From contig BFEA01000174.1 of the NCBI GenBank assembly GCA_003427395.1, positions 87,513 through 132,023 on the forward strand: a stretch of DNA of 44,511 bases. The letters are read 5' to 3'. The stretch comes from Chara braunii. Taxonomy: Eukaryota; Streptophyta; Charophyceae; Charales; Characeae. A program made the translations under genes and the position numbers. The notes beneath the pieces were generated by a model that saw nothing but the letters and a program-made list of their open reading frames with translations, was not told the origin of the DNA and did not search any database. Shown here in pieces: positions 30,897-41,700 of the stretch. The number at the start of each line of letters is the position of its first letter. Position 1 is the stretch's first letter.

Positions 30897-31185
30897 ACGA
30901 GAGGCCTCCAGTCAGGTGGAAAGAAGCCGCATGGATGATAAGATGCGATGGGATCAGATGGCGCGAGTGAGGAAGGAACCATTGGCAGTTGGGGATGTCG
31001 TATTACTGTACGACTCCTCTTTGGAGAAGCAATGGTCGAGGAAACTCGACAAAAGGTGGATGGGGCCCTATAGGATCTTGCGGTGCGGAGAATTTGGGGC
31101 CTACCAGATTGAGGAGCTGAACGGGACAGGGTGGCAGGATTGGATGTCAGGGACCAGGTTGAAGAAGTTTGTGGCCAGGGAATAG
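30897..31185 (+). pseudogene. pol: Element E integrase C-terminal part (GPY/F-type module)
   Basis: Integrase resumes after I2. The segment holds VGDVVLLYDSSLEKQWSRKL and then DKRWMGPYRILRC, the W-x-GPY block of Ty3 integrase C-termini that helps bind DNA and multimerise. It ends at TAG 31183-31185, probably the natural stop. No chromodomain follows, unlike the element at 1-2500, so two different Ty3 lineages are present. The apparent start at 30874 is an artefact of I2 sequence. Confidence 0.88.
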
Positions 31186-31332
31186 GTAAAGAGTTCCATA
31201 CCCCCCATAATAAACTTTTATCTTAAAGGTGTCACATGTCCTGGTTAGACTAAGTAGAGGGCGGAAGGGATAGGTGTGTATGTGTTTGTCGTAGACTTGA
31301 TGGACTTGATGGCTGATCTCGTTGTGTGCCTG

Positions 31333-31358
31333 TTTGCTTTCTCTCGCCTGATATGCAG
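31333..31358 (+). promoter_or_regulatory. Possible 3' splice site before the downstream ORF
   Basis: A pyrimidine-rich run ending in ATATGCAG (AG at 31357-31358) lies 23 bp before the ATG at 31381. It would suit expression of the downstream ORF from a spliced RNA, as for env-like ORFs. This is inferred from the motif only. Confidence 0.3.
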
Positions 31359-31380
31359 GTCTGACTTTTCGAAGACAGCC

Positions 31381-33984
31381 ATGCAGAGGGGCGGGAGGGA
31401 TGCACGACCACAACAGAGACCCTCGGGAGCATCTAGAGGGAATGACCAGCGCAGGCCGTTTGGGAGGGAGTCCACGCCTGTCTTCAACGATGATAACATA
31501 GAGCTCTTCTTGGATGCCTACCAGGGTCATGCGACACAGGAGGGGTGGACTACCCTGGAGATGATACGAAACCTGAGGGGGGTTGGACGTTTCGAGGAGC
31601 CTATCGCGCATATTCGAGAGGAGGCTTTGACCTGGCCGGATGTGGAGGCAAGGATGCAGAGGCTGAGGGCTTTGCCGGTGGGACGCGATGGTCTGCCTAT
31701 CCGGCTGGAGGAAGGCAATGCGGAGGAGTTCATTCCAGCCTACGAGTAGTATATGTGCGATCAGGGGACCGTGCAGGAAGAGTGGATGCAGACATTGCTC
31801 CTCTGGACGCGAAGGGCGGAGAGACCATTGGCGAGACAGATTCGGGATAGGGCGCGTGATTGGGAAGATTGTCAGGCTCAACTGAGGCAGGCGTTCTGGC
31901 GGCCAGAGCCTGAGAGGCCAGAGCCTTGGGTCGAGAGAAGGCAGAGAAGTAAGAGACCGCTGGACCCAGAAACGAGGGGGGCCACTGCGACTAGGAGAAG
32001 CCGAAAGGCCTTGGCACGGCGAGAGGAGGAGCCGGTGGGGCCGGCTCAGGCAGCAGGGCCACTCCCTACTTATGGATTTGAGCGAGTGGAGTTTCGTCAG
32101 ATCACTAGTACTGACCTACAGGGGCCTTCGCTGAGATTGCTAGAAGAGGGAGAGGATGTACTATCGGAGACGCCGCTCAGGAGTTTGGAGGCCCACCTCG
32201 ATGCGTCTCAATGGGGGACTTCGCAGTTGGGAATCGGTCTGGTTGAACCGGCACGATATGGGCCGGTGGAAGGACCACAAGGCCTTGAGCCAGAGACTGA
32301 GCCGCGTGAGCCAGGGGAGCCACTGGTTGAAGAGGTTATTACTGTTGGGGACGATACTCCTCCTCATACCCCGGTCCCGGAGCATGTACAGCAGCCCTGT
32401 CCAGAAGGGATTCCTGAGCCAGATAGTGGAGAGGTTTCAGCACCTGCGCCGGAGGCCATCACTTCGCCCAGGAAGATGGCAGAGATAGGGGGGCAGGAGG
32501 AGGACGGGAGAGCGGGGGCGCGCACGACCGTCAGCTCACGGTTAGCCGAACATGCGGCCGAGCACTCGGATACTGAGATGCCAGCGTCCGATGAGCCACC
32601 GCCAGAGTTGCCGCATGTAGAGGGAGGGGCGAGTGCTGAGGCTCCGGCTCGAGGGACCCACGAGGCGCGGACAGGGAAAACACCGGGAGAGACAGTTGAG
32701 GAGAAGTCTACCAAAGGTCATGATGGAGGCCGCAGGAGTGGCGCCAGTGCCGCCGATCGATCCCAGGACGAGCGAGCAGAGGATCGATGAGATGTGGGCT
32801 AGGTACGAGAGCAGGAGGGATGCCGCCTGCCTAAGGTCGCGAGAGACAAGACAGGAAGACCAGAGGGCGAACGAGATGAGAGAGACTGGAGACTTGGGAT
32901 TTTCCGCCGCCAGGATGGCGATCGAGCGAGCGGAGAGGAGGATACGCCAGGCAGCGACCACGTCATTCCATCGATATACCCTGCTCAGTGATGAGCTGGC
33001 GGCTAGGAAGTTGGAGGTGGAGCAACTGTCTACTCATCTAGCAGAGAAGAAGGCAGAGAATCGAGCCTAGAGAACTCGTATGGAAGATAGGGAAGCTGAG
33101 TGGGAAAAGAGGCTCCAAGATATGGCGGCGGCAGTGGAGAGGCTTTCGGCCACCAAGGTGATTGGACAGAGCAGAGCAGATATGGTATCCAGGGTGAGAG
33201 GATGCAGGGACTCTTTGGCCAGGGAGTAACGGTAGAGCCTCCTCAGCAGAAGGAAATAAAGGAGGTGTTCCTGGATCCCGCAGAAGCGGAGACGAAGAGG
33301 AAGGCCGAAGGGAAGAGTTTTAGTTTCAAGGATCCCACGGAGTTAGCCTCGCAGCAGGCAACCCCTATGTCAATTGAGGCCCCTGCAGGGGAGCCAACTC
33401 AGAGGCCCCAATTTCCGCCTGCAGAAGAGGGTTTCGCAGAAGAGTCCCCTACAATCCTTTTGGAGGTGCGGGGAGGTACCCTTACAGGGGCAGTGGCGCC
33501 CACTGAGCCTGAGACGGTGGAGACGGTGGAGAAGGAGGCATCTCGTTTAGACGAGCTAGTGGCAGCCATGGAGGTAGACATGCCGCTGGAGAGACCCCAG
33601 AGGCTGGACACGCCTGAGTATAGGCCAGAGAACGCGGGCGCACAAGCTAGTGAGGGCACCGAGGCCGCGGAGTCCGAACCTCAGGGTTGCATGGGATTGC
33701 CATTATGTTACGAGGGGGCCACTGAGGCGGCGGGGGCACCATCGATTTCAAACCCCCAGGGGAAGAGGAAGCCCAAGAGGTGGTTTGACTCATCCTGTTT
33801 CTTTTGCAAGGAGGAAGGGCATCAGGCTCTGCAGTGTGAGGGGTTTCTCAAGGACAAAGCGGAGGGACGAGTTACAGAGAGGGATGAGAGATTCTATGAT
33901 AGACAAGGCAGGGTTGTAGAGCGGACTGCAGATGGGGGTAGGCCTCAGTTGTATAGGCAAAACCAGGAGGAGATGAGTGAATAG
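31381..33984 (+). pseudogene. Second gag-like ORF downstream of integrase, with coiled coil and zinc knuckle
   Basis: The ATG at 31381 opens a frame whose first ~170 codons look like a retrotransposon capsid region (NIELFLDAYQGHATQEGW, later WMQTLLLWTRRAERPL). A long acidic, Pro/Glu-rich middle follows. A Glu/Arg-rich segment at about 32780-33180 is predicted coiled coil. Near the C-terminus CFFCKEEGHQALQC (33796-33837) is an intact C-X2-C-X4-H-X4-C knuckle. It has TAG at 31747-31749, frameshifts near 32790 and 33220, and TAG at 33068-33070. Only ~195 bp separate it from the integrase stop, too little for two LTRs, so it probably belongs to element E as an extra ORF. Confidence 0.75.
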
Positions 33985-34822
33985 GGACTGGTTTGTCTAT
34001 AGGCCAGCATGACCCTTGTACATAAAGGGTAGGATGAGCATGGACATATCGTGGGTTAGACATGTATGTTCTGTCTACTTGTACATATGCAGGTTGTAGC
34101 ACTTGAGAGATTTTTTGGGATTTTTGTCATGATTTAGGAGACAGGATTAGTTGTCTGATGTGTGTGAGTATTCAGTTACGCTTAGTCCTTGTGATTTGGG
34201 TTACTTGCATTTTTTAGTATGATTCGAGAGTTCGTAGCACTTGGGACATGAGTTTTACTAAGCAGAGCGGGACGAGGGGGCTGAGTATCTGTGTTGTTTT
34301 GAGGGGGACATTTCATTTCCTGAGTGTATTTTGAGTTGAGACCCTATGAGACTTATTCTTGTGACGATCACTATCACTCTCGCATGTGTGGCTTTATCCT
34401 GTTGTATGATGGCTTGTGTGAGAGATGTGTGGGATACATCTCATGTGTCTTGTATTGTGTGAATGTGAATGTTGTCTACTCTTCGGTATACTCGTGCGAT
34501 CTGCCCATGGGCGGGTGATGGGGCCGAGTATAAGGAGAGGTAGTGCAGTTTGTTTTTGTGACAGAAGTGTGAGAATCCTGAGGGATTTGGCGAGTTCTTG
34601 AGACTCGAATGCTTACCATGCCGAATGTTTTATGGTTGAGTTGTGAAGAGGACCCATAAGTTGGTCTCTGAGTTTGAGTTGTTTTATGGTTGAGACCCCT
34701 TCAGATTAAGGAAGGTAGTAATATTTGTTTATTGGAAGACTCATCTTCAAAAGGAAGGTGTTTTAAACCACCAGTTCACCCAGACCTGTTTTTTTTCCCA
34801 AAAGATTTATTTTGTCGAGCCT
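33985..34822 (+). other. 3' untranslated region of element E
   Basis: About 840 bp of T/G-rich noncoding DNA between the second gag-like ORF and the polypurine tract. I see no domain in the short ORFs here. Confidence 0.5.
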
Positions 34823-34835
34823 GAAAGTGAGGGGG
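34823..34835 (+). promoter_or_regulatory. Polypurine tract of element E
   Basis: GAAAGTGAGGGGG is almost pure purine and is directly followed by TG at 34836, the expected first bases of a 3' LTR. Confidence 0.65.
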
Positions 34836-37800
34836 TGCCGTCGTCCTTGAAGAATGAGGTGCTGGACCTGCTGCCAGCAGATGGAACAGAAAGCAGGACA
34901 TACGTAGTTTTTGTTTTTCAATTTTGTATCTCGTTCTTTACTTTTACTTTGTTTTCACTCATGTGGCACGCCAACCAGGCCTAAGAAAAAAGGAGAAAAA
35001 AGGAAAAAAAGAAAAGAAGAGAAGGAAAAGAGAATGAACAGGGCTACACAACTCAGGGCGTACTCAGACTACACCGCTCTGGACGGATCTGCCTGCAAGC
35101 ATGTCCACACGTATAGGACTTCCATGGATGTATCACAGGAGCTGCGGCCAGGTTCAGGGCATACTCAGAATGGGATGCTTGACTCGACTTGGACGTGATT
35201 GCGGTCAGATGCATGCATCATAAGTCGCAATCGAGGTCGGATACATCGAGGAAAGTCCCAGCATGAGTATGCTCTCAGTCAAGAAACGCATAGTGCAAAA
35301 AAAAAAAAAAAAAAAAAAAAAGCCTATTATAGCAAGAGTGCCCCTCGACAATCGAATCATCCGAAATCTGGCAGGACGCCAAAATCGCCTTCTGGTGNGG
35401 TCCGTGCTGACAGCCTGATGGAACGTTTTCGAATAAAGGGGGATGCATCTTCCACGGGAACGTGGGCAAATTCACCCACCACAAGTTTTGTCATTTTCGC
35501 ATCTGTCGAGATGAGGCGAACGTAGGTAGCGCGGCAGGCGCGTTTTGGAATTGGCATGTTGTGAAAAAAAAAAAAAAAAAAAGAGTAATTTACTAATTTC
35601 CCATATTTTTTTGTCTTGGCGGGCCTTACAAGTTTTTTTTTTGCTTTTAGCTTTTTTTGTTTCTTTTCTTTATTTGTCTCTTTTTCAAGCCCGTACTTTG
35701 TCCTGTTTCTTTGTCTTGCCGTAGTTTGTGTTTTCATATCTGGCGCCCGCCCATCCATTGCACCTCCTGGAATGGGTACTCTAATTTTTTAGGCCGACCT
35801 GTCCTTCGCCCCGAAGCTCTACCGGCCCTCTGCCGAAGGGCCCAGGTCAGGGTGCAGTTTACTGCAATAGCAGGATAGTGCCGGGGCGTGAACTGGTGGT
35901 TTAAAACGGGTCGTGTGATAGTTCATCCTAAAAAGAGAGGGATGGCTGGGAGACCCATGGAAGAGAGACCTCCTTCGTGTGAAAGGTGGTTAATAGATTC
36001 AAGGACATGGTAAGCAAGGTTTGAGTTGATAAAGTCTGGCGAGAAGGACCAGAAAGACTGTTTTGAATTAAATTAAGCGTGTCGCAAATCAGTGCATTTG
36101 GTAGATGTCATCGGGATGCGTGGTTTACTGTCTCTGATCAAGTCAAGAGGCCACAGTCATGTGAACCGGGCGGTGATTCATGTTTATGATTGTGAGAAGG
36201 ATGTCGTGCTCTCTATGTTGTCCCATAGGGAACTGGTAAACGCCTTTATGTGAGACAGACCCCTGCGTGGTCCCGCAGTGGGCCTGTGGTTTTTTGCGAC
36301 ACACTGCCTGGACACTTGTGCTAATCCTGGGACATTTTAAGGAAGACCAAGCTAAACGGTAAAGGTTAGCACCTCTAGGGCACAACCCCTAGTGGATGGC
36401 TGCGTGCCAGCACAACCTGGCAGCAGGCCCTCGTCTACCAAAGGAGTAAGAGTTGTGGTGTGCACGCATCGGGAAATTACTCCAATGGGATGGCGGGGGA
36501 TATGAGTCGAGTCTTTTCTGGTAGTCTTGATTGAATGCTTATCAGGAGGAAACCTATTGTTGCGTAAATAGCGAGGGATACTGCCGCTAAGATAACAATG
36601 CGGTAGAGCGTAGACCTGGCTTGATCAACCAGGCTATTGTGGGCCAGAATGGAGACCTTACCTATATGTACTAGACTGCAGAAAAAGCTCAGATAAGATA
36701 TATGCTTGTGTGTTTGATCGTGAGGATTTTGCGAAGAAGGCGAGAGCGTCTTCTGAGGTCTCATTTAAGGCCCGCGTCCCGGGGTATGGCTCTGCTTACG
36801 AGGAAGAGTCTAATCGGGACACCCAACGAGAAGCCGGCGTTTGTCTAGGACAAAGGGAAGAGGACGGTTTGAGAGGGCCATTGAAACTTATGCTGTAGTA
36901 TTAATGCGTAATACACCGGCGTCCTAGTGTCAGGACAATGGAGACCCAGGTTGAAACCCTAGCGGCATACAGTTGGGTGGGCACAGATTGTTGGAGGCCT
37001 CTAACCTGAGTCTGCCGGCTAATCAGATTGGTTCCTTTCTCGTCAGCATTCGGAGTGCGGATGGATTTATAGTTTTCTGATTTGGCGGAGCGACGTGGAC
37101 GTCGCTTAATATGGTCCGGTAAGCTATCGGCGTGAATACCCTTACAAGGGTATCCGCCCTGTTTTTTGCAAGTGACAGAAAATTCAGGTAATTCGGAATT
37201 GTCGGGTGACCGCGCGGGTCGCCACGGTCGTCTGAGTGTAGGCTGAGGGTTGTTTTGAATATGAAGAGTGAGTGAGCGCACAATTTTAAGGCGTGCGTGT
37301 GATTTTATTTCCTTTGCGTTGATCGGGGAGTCCGCGTAGTTGACTGACTGAGTCTTATTTTTCTCTGATTAAATTAGGGATTTTTTTTGAAAGATTCCGC
37401 CTTTTTGCCTGGCATGTTTGAATGGCGGTAGGCTTAGCGCGTGGAATAGCGTGCGTGGTGACCACGGTGCAATTGGGGCCCGCCGGCGCGGACGTTTAGT
37501 GGCAGTAGGTGCAAATGCATGCTGACGAACGGCCCAGGGCGTTTCTTGGCCCTGAGCACTGCGCAACACCACTTCATGTAGGATTTCGCGCCTGCTGGTT
37601 TCAGGCTTGGGCTTAGCCCTATAGGTTACGGCTTGGGACTAGGTTGAGGGCCCGACGAGGCTATCCCTCTCAGTTTTGTTAGCAGGCGCGACGACGGGCC
37701 CGACCCACGGGGCTGGCGAGGTGCCAGCAGTTCCCCCTTTTTTCCCATTTCTTTTATATATTTTGCTTTTATGTTTCTATTACTATTTCTTTTACTTTCC

Positions 37801-37858
37801 ATTTCCCATGCCCCGTTCTGTTCTGGGACACGGTACCGTGGTTGGAACTGCGACCCAA
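34836..37858 (+). other. Candidate 3' LTR start and following noncoding DNA
   Basis: An LTR should start at TGCCGTCGTCC, but its right end cannot be placed without the 5' partner. The stretch has A-runs at 35297-35321 and 35564-35582, an ambiguous base at 35398, T-rich DNA near 35630-35690, and short inverted repeats such as those at 36375-36422. I see no supported coding region. Confidence 0.4.
36375..36422 (+). repeat. Two adjacent hairpins with the same CACAAC loop and different stems
   Basis: CTAGGG-CACAAC-CCCTAG (36375-36392) and TGCCAG-CACAAC-CTGGCA (36405-36422). Both stems are perfect 6-bp stems of unrelated sequence and both loops are CACAAC. Confidence 0.75.
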
Positions 37859-37925
37859 GGGCCTAGCTCGGCTGGTACGCCCATGAACGGTTGGAATACA
37901 GGCCTGCGTTCGATACCAGTTAGTT
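37859..37925 (+). mobile_element. tRNA-like SINE head
   Basis: TAGCTCGGCTGG at 37864-37875 is a near-consensus Pol III A box in a D-arm-like context. GTTCGATACC near 37908-37917 is a B-box-like element. No full cloverleaf is evident. The U6 core AGCATGG starts ~190 nt after the head, close to the spacing in the minus-strand composite at 30030-30286. Confidence 0.5.
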
Positions 37926-38009
37926 GGAACTGAAAGAGCCAAACCAAATATTCTAATTTACCAGGGGCCGGTCAACCCGGTGGTGGTTCCCCAGGGCGTC
38001 TCGTGTCTC

Positions 38010-38027
38010 GTCCTTCGGGACGTTCGT

Positions 38028-38059
<32 letters not shown>

Positions 38060-38104
38060 GGCCCCTGCTCAAGGATGACACGCATAAATCGAGAATAGCT
38101 TTTC
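38010..38104 (+). ncRNA. U6: U6 spliceosomal snRNA, gene or retroposed copy
   Basis: U6 forms the catalytic centre of the spliceosome. The 5' stem-loop GTCC-TTCG-GGAC is one pair shorter than in Arabidopsis but still pairs. The ACAGAGA box is at 38043-38049 and AGC of the catalytic triad in TTAGCATGG. CCCCTGC, AAGGATGACACGC and AAATCGAGAA follow, almost identical to land-plant U6. The 3' end differs: after ATCGAGAA comes TAGCTTTT, about eight bases short of a plant U6, with TTTT as a Pol III stop. I see neither the plant USE (TCCCACATCG type) nor a TATA box near -30. It may be a pseudogene or the body of a tRNA/U6 SINE. Confidence 0.85.
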
Positions 38105-38727
38105 CTTTTGACTGTTTTTGCTTTGCCTGCTGTTCGGTTCGACCCTCGCACGGTCCGAGTCGCACTGCGCTAGTCTTCGGTGACACCTGCGCTAAACGGT
38201 GCCGAGCGCGTACGGGCCAGGGAAGAGGCGGAGCTAGCGAAAGCTGACCGTAGTGAGGGAGGAATGAGCATGGCGGGAGGGAGAAAGCGTTGCTTGCTTA
38301 TCACAAGTTAGGATTGGGGTGGGTGAGATACAGACTAAGGGATTTTGGACATTGCGAACCGAATGGTGTAGCCAAATTTGGCAATCGGAATGTGAGTCGG
38401 GCGCTGTGAAGAAGAGGTCGTGCGCGGCGGTAACGAGGGAGAGAGAATTGAATGAATCTGGACGCGGAATTGTGCCAGATACAGTCGGAGTAAGAGATGG
38501 TGGGGCTAGAGCTGGGGCGCAGCGAGAAAGAGGGAGCGCTGATGAGGCCTCACGATCGCAGGGAAGTAGTAGTGACAGGTGGGGGCCTTAGCCCCGGGCG
38601 AGCACAATCGTCGGGTTAGTTTTGGTTGAAGGTTAATAGATTGAGAGGTAGGAAAGAGAAGCATCGCCCGGGACCGTCGAAGAAAGGGGATATGGCCGTT
38701 GCGAGAGAAAGGAACTCGATATCTCTC
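38105..38727 (+). other. Noncoding spacer before copy B
   Basis: I see no gene. A B-box-like GGTTCGACCC lies near 38136. No LTR end or primer binding site precedes copy B at 38728, unlike copy A. Confidence 0.45.
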
Positions 38728-41700
38728 CCGATTTCCGACAGAATCGAACGAAGAAAGAGGCGATCCCGAGGTTTTGGCCCTGGGCAAGTTGCATGGTGAG
38801 ATTAGATTTAGTAGTAGGTTAGAAAGGTTAGCGTTAGATAGGAAGAGGGAGTGCGTGGAGGTGCGCGAAGAGGATATGGCGGAGTAAGGAAAGAGGATTC
38901 AGCGCATTTCTTAGTAAGAGTGAAAGGGTGGAGAGAGGTGAGTTCTAGAGGTGTTGAGGACGGGCGAATCCGATGGCAGAGTCGGATTCGAAAGTTAGTG
39001 CATGGTTTCTGCGATATGGGCGTTAGGAGCTGCGTGGGGAGAGGATGACTAGATAGCGGCTTTTACTAAGTAATGTATATTTCCGTGTTATAGCGGTAGA
39101 TACATTCAATTTTGCTCAGCCTAACGATGGGGCTTGCATGAGGCAGGCTACGGGGTTGGAGACTTACTTGTGGCAGGAGCGTCGCCCGCACAATTGGAAG
39201 AAGTAAAGGGAGGTACGCACCCGGACGTTGTCCTACGGCAGATTCATTCGATTTTTTCTCATGCGATCGTAGAGAGCAGGAGCGAGCAGGGATCAAGATG
39301 GGGGAAGAGAGCACGTACCTATTTGGTCAAGGATCTCAGGCAGGGGTATACGGTCGGAAAGCAGTGGATGTTTCCGTGTTCTAGCGGAAGATTCGTTCAA
39401 TTATGCGTATCATGTCGGCGGAAGTAATGGGGGGCTAGCCGCGGAGTTGGAAACTTACCTGACGAGCACGAAGGTAGACAACAAGACGGTTACCTTTGCT
39501 AGCGAACAACATTAGCGTGAGGGTGTTGCAGGGTCAGGCACTTACCTGTTGGCCAGAAAGTCGCTCGCGCTATCAGTGGAAGCAGTTGTTCCCTATCTCA
39601 CCAAACACGTGCCCGAATGGCGTGCACCTAGCCGTGCTCCGACGGAAGAGTCATTCGAGTTTTGCCCATTTGCAGTGAAAGGAGGGGCATACGTGCTCGA
39701 TCGTGCCTCGTAGAAGACCTGAGCTTACCTGCCAGCTGAGAAGGTGAGGGGCTGAGAAACCGGCCCTGAAGTTGGGGACTTACCTGCTGTCGAGATCGGC
39801 TGCTGCGACCTTCCGCACAACAAGTTGCAGTTGTTCCAATTAAGCCCATATTTCTACTACTTGGACTGGCTGGCAGGCTGCCACTGTTACGTCTGGATTC
39901 TGCTGCCGGTTCCGATTCATAGTAGTGGCTTCCATTGTGAACCTGTGGACTGCTGAGCTTCGGGCTTCATTTGCCATTCTGATTGATTGATCCTTGGATC
40001 GTTTTTACTGCTAACAGTTGAGATTGCTACAGCTGCTGCAGGCTGTTTTCAACTTGTTGCTGGCTGTTTCCGGTTTGCTGCTCCACTGCTATGCGGTCCG
40101 CTGCTGGTTTCAGCTGCGTCTTCAACTACAACAGGGACTGAGCTACTGCAGGCTGCTGTGCTCATCTGAGTATGACCGTTTGGGGCAGTGTGACTGCTGT
40201 TTTGCCACAGGAGGCGAAGCTGTGGCCTGGAGGAGTGGTCAACTTATGTGAGGGGATTATTGCTGCGGTTTGGGAAGTCGTCAGAGGGGGGGAGTTGTTC
40301 AACAGTTTGACTTCGTCTAAGCAAGCGACAACAGTCATTGGCCATCATTGCGGGGCCCTCAGGCGATTCAAGGCGACAAGGCCCTCTCCTTGGAGTTGAG
40401 TTTGTCCCCTCCTTGTATCTTGAGAGTCTCAAACCCCTCTTTCTGCCTTTCTAAATCTAAGTCTAATCCTGTTCAGAGAGGAAGGCGGCAGGCGGGATTG
40501 CAACCCGTAAGACCGCAGCAAGGCCTACGTGGGAGGTTACCCCACCGATTGCGGGAGCTTTGCCGGAACTCAGGAGGAGTTATGGACGCAGGGAACTGAG
40601 AGGTAACCACCCATCTCCCTCTATAAGCCCAGATTATAGCCCCTATCTGTACTACCTGTTCTGTTTTGACTGAGTATACTGCATGTATCTTATCGTTGGC
40701 TTTGAGTTTGACTTTCAGGACACAAGCCATACTAAATAAAAGAACGCATGTAAAAATCTCAGTTTTAACTTTATTGTTTGATTGAAAGCAGATTGTAAAA
40801 AGGGATTGCATTTGGGGGAAGGTTGGGAGGAAGGCAGTTTTGCATGAGGGTTGACTGGGTCAATTGAGGCAGGGAAGTCCCCATAAGTTTGGGGAGACCC
40901 AGTGCTATGTTTTTGGATTTGTTTGGAGCATCGGACCATTCCATAAGTTTGGGTGGTCTGATTGCTCTGGAGGCTAGGAAGGCGCCATAAGTTTGGGGAT
41001 ACCCAATGGTGCGAAATTGCTTTGACAATCAGACCATTCTATAAGTTTGGGTGGTCTGATTGCTCTGACTTGCGAGGGTTGTCTGTGCTTGACTTTTCAG
41101 GAACCAAGCATGTCCCATTAGTTTGGGTGGCTTGGTGGCCTTGTTTACTTCATGTTTCTTTTGGTTCTGAACGAGGAGGACTGAGCATGTCCCATAAGTT
41201 TGGGTGGCCTTGGCCCTATGTCGCGCACAAATTGAATCAGAGAGGAACGAATCAGACAGAGGACCAGACATGTCCCATAAGTTTGGGTCGTCTGGTCCAA
41301 TACCTAGCACATGATGGAACCCGAAGGCTATAATTTGGTTATACTTTCTTACTATTCTATTATGGACAAGCTAGTCAGACAGGGTCCCATAAGTTTGGGT
41401 GGTCTGACTATAGTCCTATCACGAACTGAAGAGAGTATGAACTAAGAATAAACTGATGGTAAGAAAGGGCAGGCTGAACCTCGAACTAAATGATCGGTTC
41501 AGTCATATGTTGCCTTATAAGACTAAGTCCAGATAATTATATAAAGTTGGGACACTTAAACAGTTCAAGGCGACTAGGGTGGCCTAGTCACATGCCCAAA
41601 GAAGAGAGAAATAGTTGTGCCCTCTGTTTTGTGTATACTCAATGGCTAAGTTAGGCAAGTCCCATAAGTTTGGGTGGCCTGACTTTATGCCTTATGTAAG

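Noticed and set aside
31147-31881. 244-codon minus-strand ORF
   Set aside because: It is a shadow of integrase C-terminus and the second gag-like ORF on the other strand.
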